This document shows, piece after piece, positions 7,214-9,196 of a stretch of 9,196 nt of DNA. The stretch is from JBFLYE01 sp040756715 [NCBI: bacterium] (GTDB taxonomy: Bacteria; UBA9089; UBA9088). Within the stretch, counting starts at the first letter, position 1; the number at the start of each line of letters is the position of its first letter. Both the position numbers and the translations under genes were made by a program. The notes under the pieces are model-generated. The model did not search any database and was not told the origin of the DNA. It was given only the letters and a program-made list of their open reading frames with translations. Location: assembly GCA_040756715.1 (NCBI GenBank), contig JBFLYE010000183.1, positions 1-9,196 of the forward strand. Direction: 5' to 3'.

Positions 7214-7227
7214 TTAGCCATTAGCCT
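7214..7227. repeat. Two 7-bp repeats (TTAGCCA/TTAGCCT) in the trkA-nadX spacer
   Basis: The short spacer before nadX contains TTAGCCA (7214-7220) directly followed by TTAGCCT (7221-7227). ATTCTAA-like copies then run to the TrkA stop. It is another short 7-bp duplication in a spacer of this window. Two copies could arise by chance, so this is a weak case on its own. Confidence 0.45.
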
Positions 7228-7239
7228 AAAAATTCTAAA

Positions 7240-7914
7240 TTATTCTAAGTCTACCTCTCCCAGCAATGCCTTAAGGAGGTCTTCCTCTTTTTCAATTGGG
7301 CCAATAGCAATAACATCATCACCAGCCTCTAACATTACCTTTGGATTCGGAGAAATAACCTCATTTTTTCTAAGAATAGCCACAATTGCCGTGTTTTTTG
7401 GAAGGGAAAGCCCTTCAATAAGCCTGCCTTTTGCTGGTGATTCTTCACTAAGATCAACCCTTACAATGGAAAGATTTCCCTTCTTGAATGTAAGAAGATC
7501 CATAAAATCATCCATTGATGCCTCTTCCTCAATTATCTTTGTAATGATGGAGGTTGAGTTTATGGAAATGTCAACGCCAAGCTGGTTAAATATGTGCTCA
7601 TTCTTTGGGTCATTTACCCTTGCCACGGTTCTTGGAATATTAAATATCTCCTTTGCAAGCTGAGAAATAACAAGGTTGTCTTCATCGCTTCCTGTTGCTG
7701 CAACAATAACATCAGCCCTCTCTGCCCCTGCATCCTTAAGGGTTTGGGATTCACAACCATCTCCGTGGATAACAAGAATACCAGAAAGCTTCTCTGCAAG
7801 TTCACTGGCTAGGGCTTTGTTCTTTTCAACAAGAGAAACCTCATTTTTGTTCTTAGCAAGCATATTGCTCAAATGAAAACCAACCTTTCCTCCCCCAACA
7901 ATGATGATATACAT
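7240..7914 (-). CDS. trkA: TrkA-family K+ transport regulator (RCK domain), second of two
   Basis: This 224-residue cytoplasmic protein has one complete RCK unit, as in KtrA and single-domain TrkA proteins. These form a ring under a TrkH/KtrB membrane channel and gate K+ uptake in response to NAD(H) or ATP/ADP. The Rossmann part (1-120) shows GGGKVG at 7-12, E30 at the end of the second strand where it would contact ribose, GDGCE at 51-55 and ATGSDEDN at 73-80. The C-terminal RCK_C part (about 145-215) has the typical order of GRLIEGLSLP, AIVAILRKNEVISPNP and LEAGDDVIAIG. The start ATG is preceded by AGGA seven bases away, inside a duplicated 19-bp element. It lies between a second TrkA-like gene and nadX. 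No channel gene is in the window, so the symbol reflects family only. Confidence 0.9.
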   Translation of the reverse strand: MYIIIVGGGKVGFHLSNMLAKNKNEVSLVEKNKALASELAEKLSGILVIHGDGCESQTLKDAGAERADVIVAATGSDEDNLVISQLAKEIFNIPRTVARVNDPKNEHIFNQLGVDISINSTSIITKIIEEEASMDDFMDLLTFKKGNLSIVRVDLSEESPAKGRLIEGLSLPKNTAIVAILRKNEVISPNPKVMLEAGDDVIAIGPIEKEEDLLKALLGEVDLE

Positions 7915-7915
7915 T

Positions 7916-7953
7916 AGAGCATCCTACTAGCACCAGAGCAGCCTACTAGCATC
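7916..7953 (-). repeat. Duplicated 19-bp element carrying the ribosome binding site
   Basis: Two adjacent 19-bp copies (7916-7934 and 7935-7953) match at 17 of 19 positions. On the - strand each reads GCTAGTAGG followed by MTGCTCT. The copy next to the start (7916-7934) places AGGA seven bases before the ATG at 7914 and is the likely ribosome binding site. The other copy repeats the AGTAGG 19 bases further upstream, just after the stop codon of the preceding gene (7958-7960). Confidence 0.8.
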
Positions 7954-7957
7954 AGCA

Positions 7958-8569
7958 TCATTCTTCTCTTTTTATTCCGACAAGGATATCTCCCATTTTT
8001 GGTCTATCCTCTTTATCTGGCTTGATTATCTCCTTTTGTCTCATTATAGCAACAACCTCTATTTTTTCCTTTTTCTCTATTTTCTCTATTTTCTCTTTGG
8101 CAAGCTCCTCGCTTACCTCTATCTCTATAAACATTGCATCATCCCTTAAGAATGAATGATGAATAAAATGGGGGTGTATAAGCTTGTCCTTAATAAGCTT
8201 GGCAATGAGGGTTGTTCCTCCAATCACATCAAGGCCAAGCTCCTCATATGTTTCCTCCCTCTTTGGATCATAAATCCTTGCGATAACCTTCTTTATCCCA
8301 AAGAGCTTCTTTGCCACCTGGGCAGCGATAATATTAGCATTATCCCGATCAGAGACACAAGCAATAGCATCAGCCCTTTCAATCCCAGCTTCTTTTAGGT
8401 CATCCAAATTAAACCCAGATCCTTCTACGGTTATCCCATTAAATCCTCCTCCCAGCTTTGAGAATGCCTCTGGATTTTTGTCCATAACAACCACATTATG
8501 GCCCTCCTTTGAAAGAAGCAAGGCAAGCTCGCTTCCTACCCTTCCACAGCCAATGATAATTACATACAT
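7958..8569 (-). CDS. TrkA-like RCK protein, first of two, with altered C-terminal domain
   Basis: This 203-residue protein has a clear Rossmann RCK_N part (1-120): GCGRVG at 7-12, D30 for the ribose contact, GSGFN at 50-54 and VSDRDNANI at 72-80, followed by IARIYDPK (96-103). The C-terminal part (about 145-200) is short. Where a normal RCK_C has the G..i.el.lP helix, this one has a lysine/glutamate/isoleucine repeat (158-171), and then the usual VVAIMRQKEIIKPD and GDILVGI. It starts one base after the stop of the epimerase gene and has no good Shine-Dalgarno sequence, so translation is probably coupled. It most likely forms a mixed ring with the downstream TrkA protein, because paired RCK genes often encode two subunits of one gating complex. 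That is inference: neither the channel nor the ligand is seen here. Confidence 0.87.
   Translation of the reverse strand: MYVIIIGCGRVGSELALLLSKEGHNVVVMDKNPEAFSKLGGGFNGITVEGSGFNLDDLKEAGIERADAIACVSDRDNANIIAAQVAKKLFGIKKVIARIYDPKREETYEELGLDVIGGTTLIAKLIKDKLIHPHFIHHSFLRDDAMFIEIEVSEELAKEKIEKIEKKEKIEVVAIMRQKEIIKPDKEDRPKMGDILVGIKREE
8060..8095 (-). repeat. Four 9-bp repeats encoding EKI/EKK triplets in the TrkA-like gene
   Basis: On the - strand the units are GAGAAAATA, GAGAAAATA, GAGAAAAAG and GAAAAAATA, which translate as EKI EKI EKK EKI. The repeat lies in frame between the two RCK parts (residues 159-170). It forms a charged, probably helical linker in place of a conserved section of the RCK_C domain. 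Confidence 0.8.
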
Positions 8570-8570
8570 T

Positions 8571-9196
8571 TCAATTTCGGATTGTAGATTGATACCAATC
8601 TATTGTTCTTCTTATTCCCTCTTCAAAGTTGACCTTTAAGGAGGCACCAAGCACTTCTTTAAGCCTTGATATGTCTGCCGGGTTTCTGGGAGGGTCCCCT
8701 TTAATGGGAGGAAGATATTCTATCTTTAGTTCTTCCCCCAAAATCTTTTTAATAATTTCCACAAGATAATTTATAGAAACCTCATTAGGGTTGGCAAGGT
8801 TTATTGTCTTTCCTATAGCACTATCAACCTCTGATGCCTTTATGGTAAGGTCAGTAACATCAGAGACATAGGTAAAATTTCTTTTCTGTTCACCATTTCC
8901 ATAGATGGTAAGGGGTTTATAGGAAAAGGCACAATAGATAAACTTGGCAATCACCCCTGCCTTATCAATATCTCCCAGTTGACGCGGCCCATAGACCGAA
9001 AAATACCTCAAGGTAACAAAAGGCAAGCCATATAGCTCATAATATATCCTTGCATAATGCTCGCCGGCAAGCTTTCCTACGCCGTATGGATGGGGAGGCG
9101 AAAGGGGCATATCTTCGGAAAGCAATCTATCCCTTACGCCTGCATATATCGATGAACTTGAGATATTGATAAACCTTGAAATACCAGCCCTACGGG
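8571..9196 (-). CDS. NAD-dependent sugar-nucleotide epimerase/dehydratase (extended SDR), 5' end outside the window
   Basis: The frame is open to the window edge, so the N-terminal part with the NAD-binding GxxGxxG is missing. The visible 208 codons begin within the central fold. FINISSSSIYAG holds the catalytic serine region, and YGVGK is the YxxxK active-site pair (YGVGK begins about 37 residues from the edge). Next come LRYFSVYGPRQ, YGNGEQKRNFTYVSDV (substrate and dimer region) and the C-terminal ADISRLKEVLGASLKVNFEEGIRRTIDWY. This order fits the GalE/UDP-glucuronate epimerase branch, which interconverts or dehydrates UDP- or dTDP-sugars for envelope polysaccharide. The exact sugar cannot be told. 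A TTG at 9125 could look like a start, but it falls in the middle of the conserved fold and is not one. It precedes the TrkA-like gene by one base and is the first visible gene of the leftward set. Confidence 0.92.
   Translation of the reverse strand, partial: RRAGISRFINISSSSIYAGVRDRLLSEDMPLSPPHPYGVGKLAGEHYARIYYELYGLPFVTLRYFSVYGPRQLGDIDKAGVIAKFIYCAFSYKPLTIYGNGEQKRNFTYVSDVTDLTIKASEVDSAIGKTINLANPNEVSINYLVEIIKKILGEELKIEYLPPIKGDPPRNPADISRLKEVLGASLKVNFEEGIRRTIDWYQSTIRN

Noticed and set aside
8571-9125. A complete epimerase starting with TTG at 9125
   Set aside because: The frame continues to the window edge with the conserved ISSSSIY segment, so the gene is partial and starts outside.

Overview
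The window looks like a chromosomal piece of an uncultured, AT-rich bacterium. Its core genes are bacterial: a family-A DNA polymerase I, an electron-transfer flavoprotein beta subunit and TrkA-type K+ regulators. Codon use favours AGA/AGG for arginine and ATA for isoleucine. Short tandem repeats, mostly 7 bp long, recur between genes and once inside a gene. I have seen this style of repeat in candidate-phylum genomes, but the sequence alone does not let me name the phylum. There is no phage, IS element, CRISPR array or RNA gene that I can support.

Layout. Positions 1-245 carry no recognisable gene; they hold four 7-bp repeats at 25-52 and AT-rich sequence. A good extended -10 promoter at 244-252 precedes a broken HEPN-domain gene (about 270-529). 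Its frames still read as HEPN, but the middle of the domain is missing, there is a 2-nt frameshift, and a possible trace of the partner nucleotidyltransferase lies just upstream. The remnant's last stop codon overlaps the etfB start. A tight rightward run follows: etfB (526-1308), polA (1308-3752, TAATG overlap), a YfhO-family membrane protein (3760-5964) and a small winged-helix protein (5987-6319). The winged-helix gene appears to have its own promoter and a leaderless start.

A 90-bp convergent spacer (6320-6409), made of degenerate GAGTC repeats in both orientations, separates this run from a leftward gene set. In transcription order that set is a sugar-nucleotide epimerase/dehydratase (cut by the window end at 9196), two successive TrkA-like RCK proteins, and L-aspartate dehydrogenase (nadX). 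Junctions are 1, 43 and 25 nt, so it reads as one transcript.

Functionally this is mixed housekeeping: electron transfer, DNA repair and lagging-strand processing, envelope glycosylation (YfhO plus epimerase), K+ transport gating and NAD synthesis. Several expected partners are absent here: no etfA beside etfB, and no TrkH/KtrB channel beside the two TrkA proteins. The most interesting points are the decaying HEPN(-MNT) module fused by overlap to a core operon, the 7-bp repeat expanded in frame inside the YfhO protein, a DNA polymerase I whose proofreading motifs are gone, and the predicted leaderless regulator gene. I found no clear new multi-gene system.
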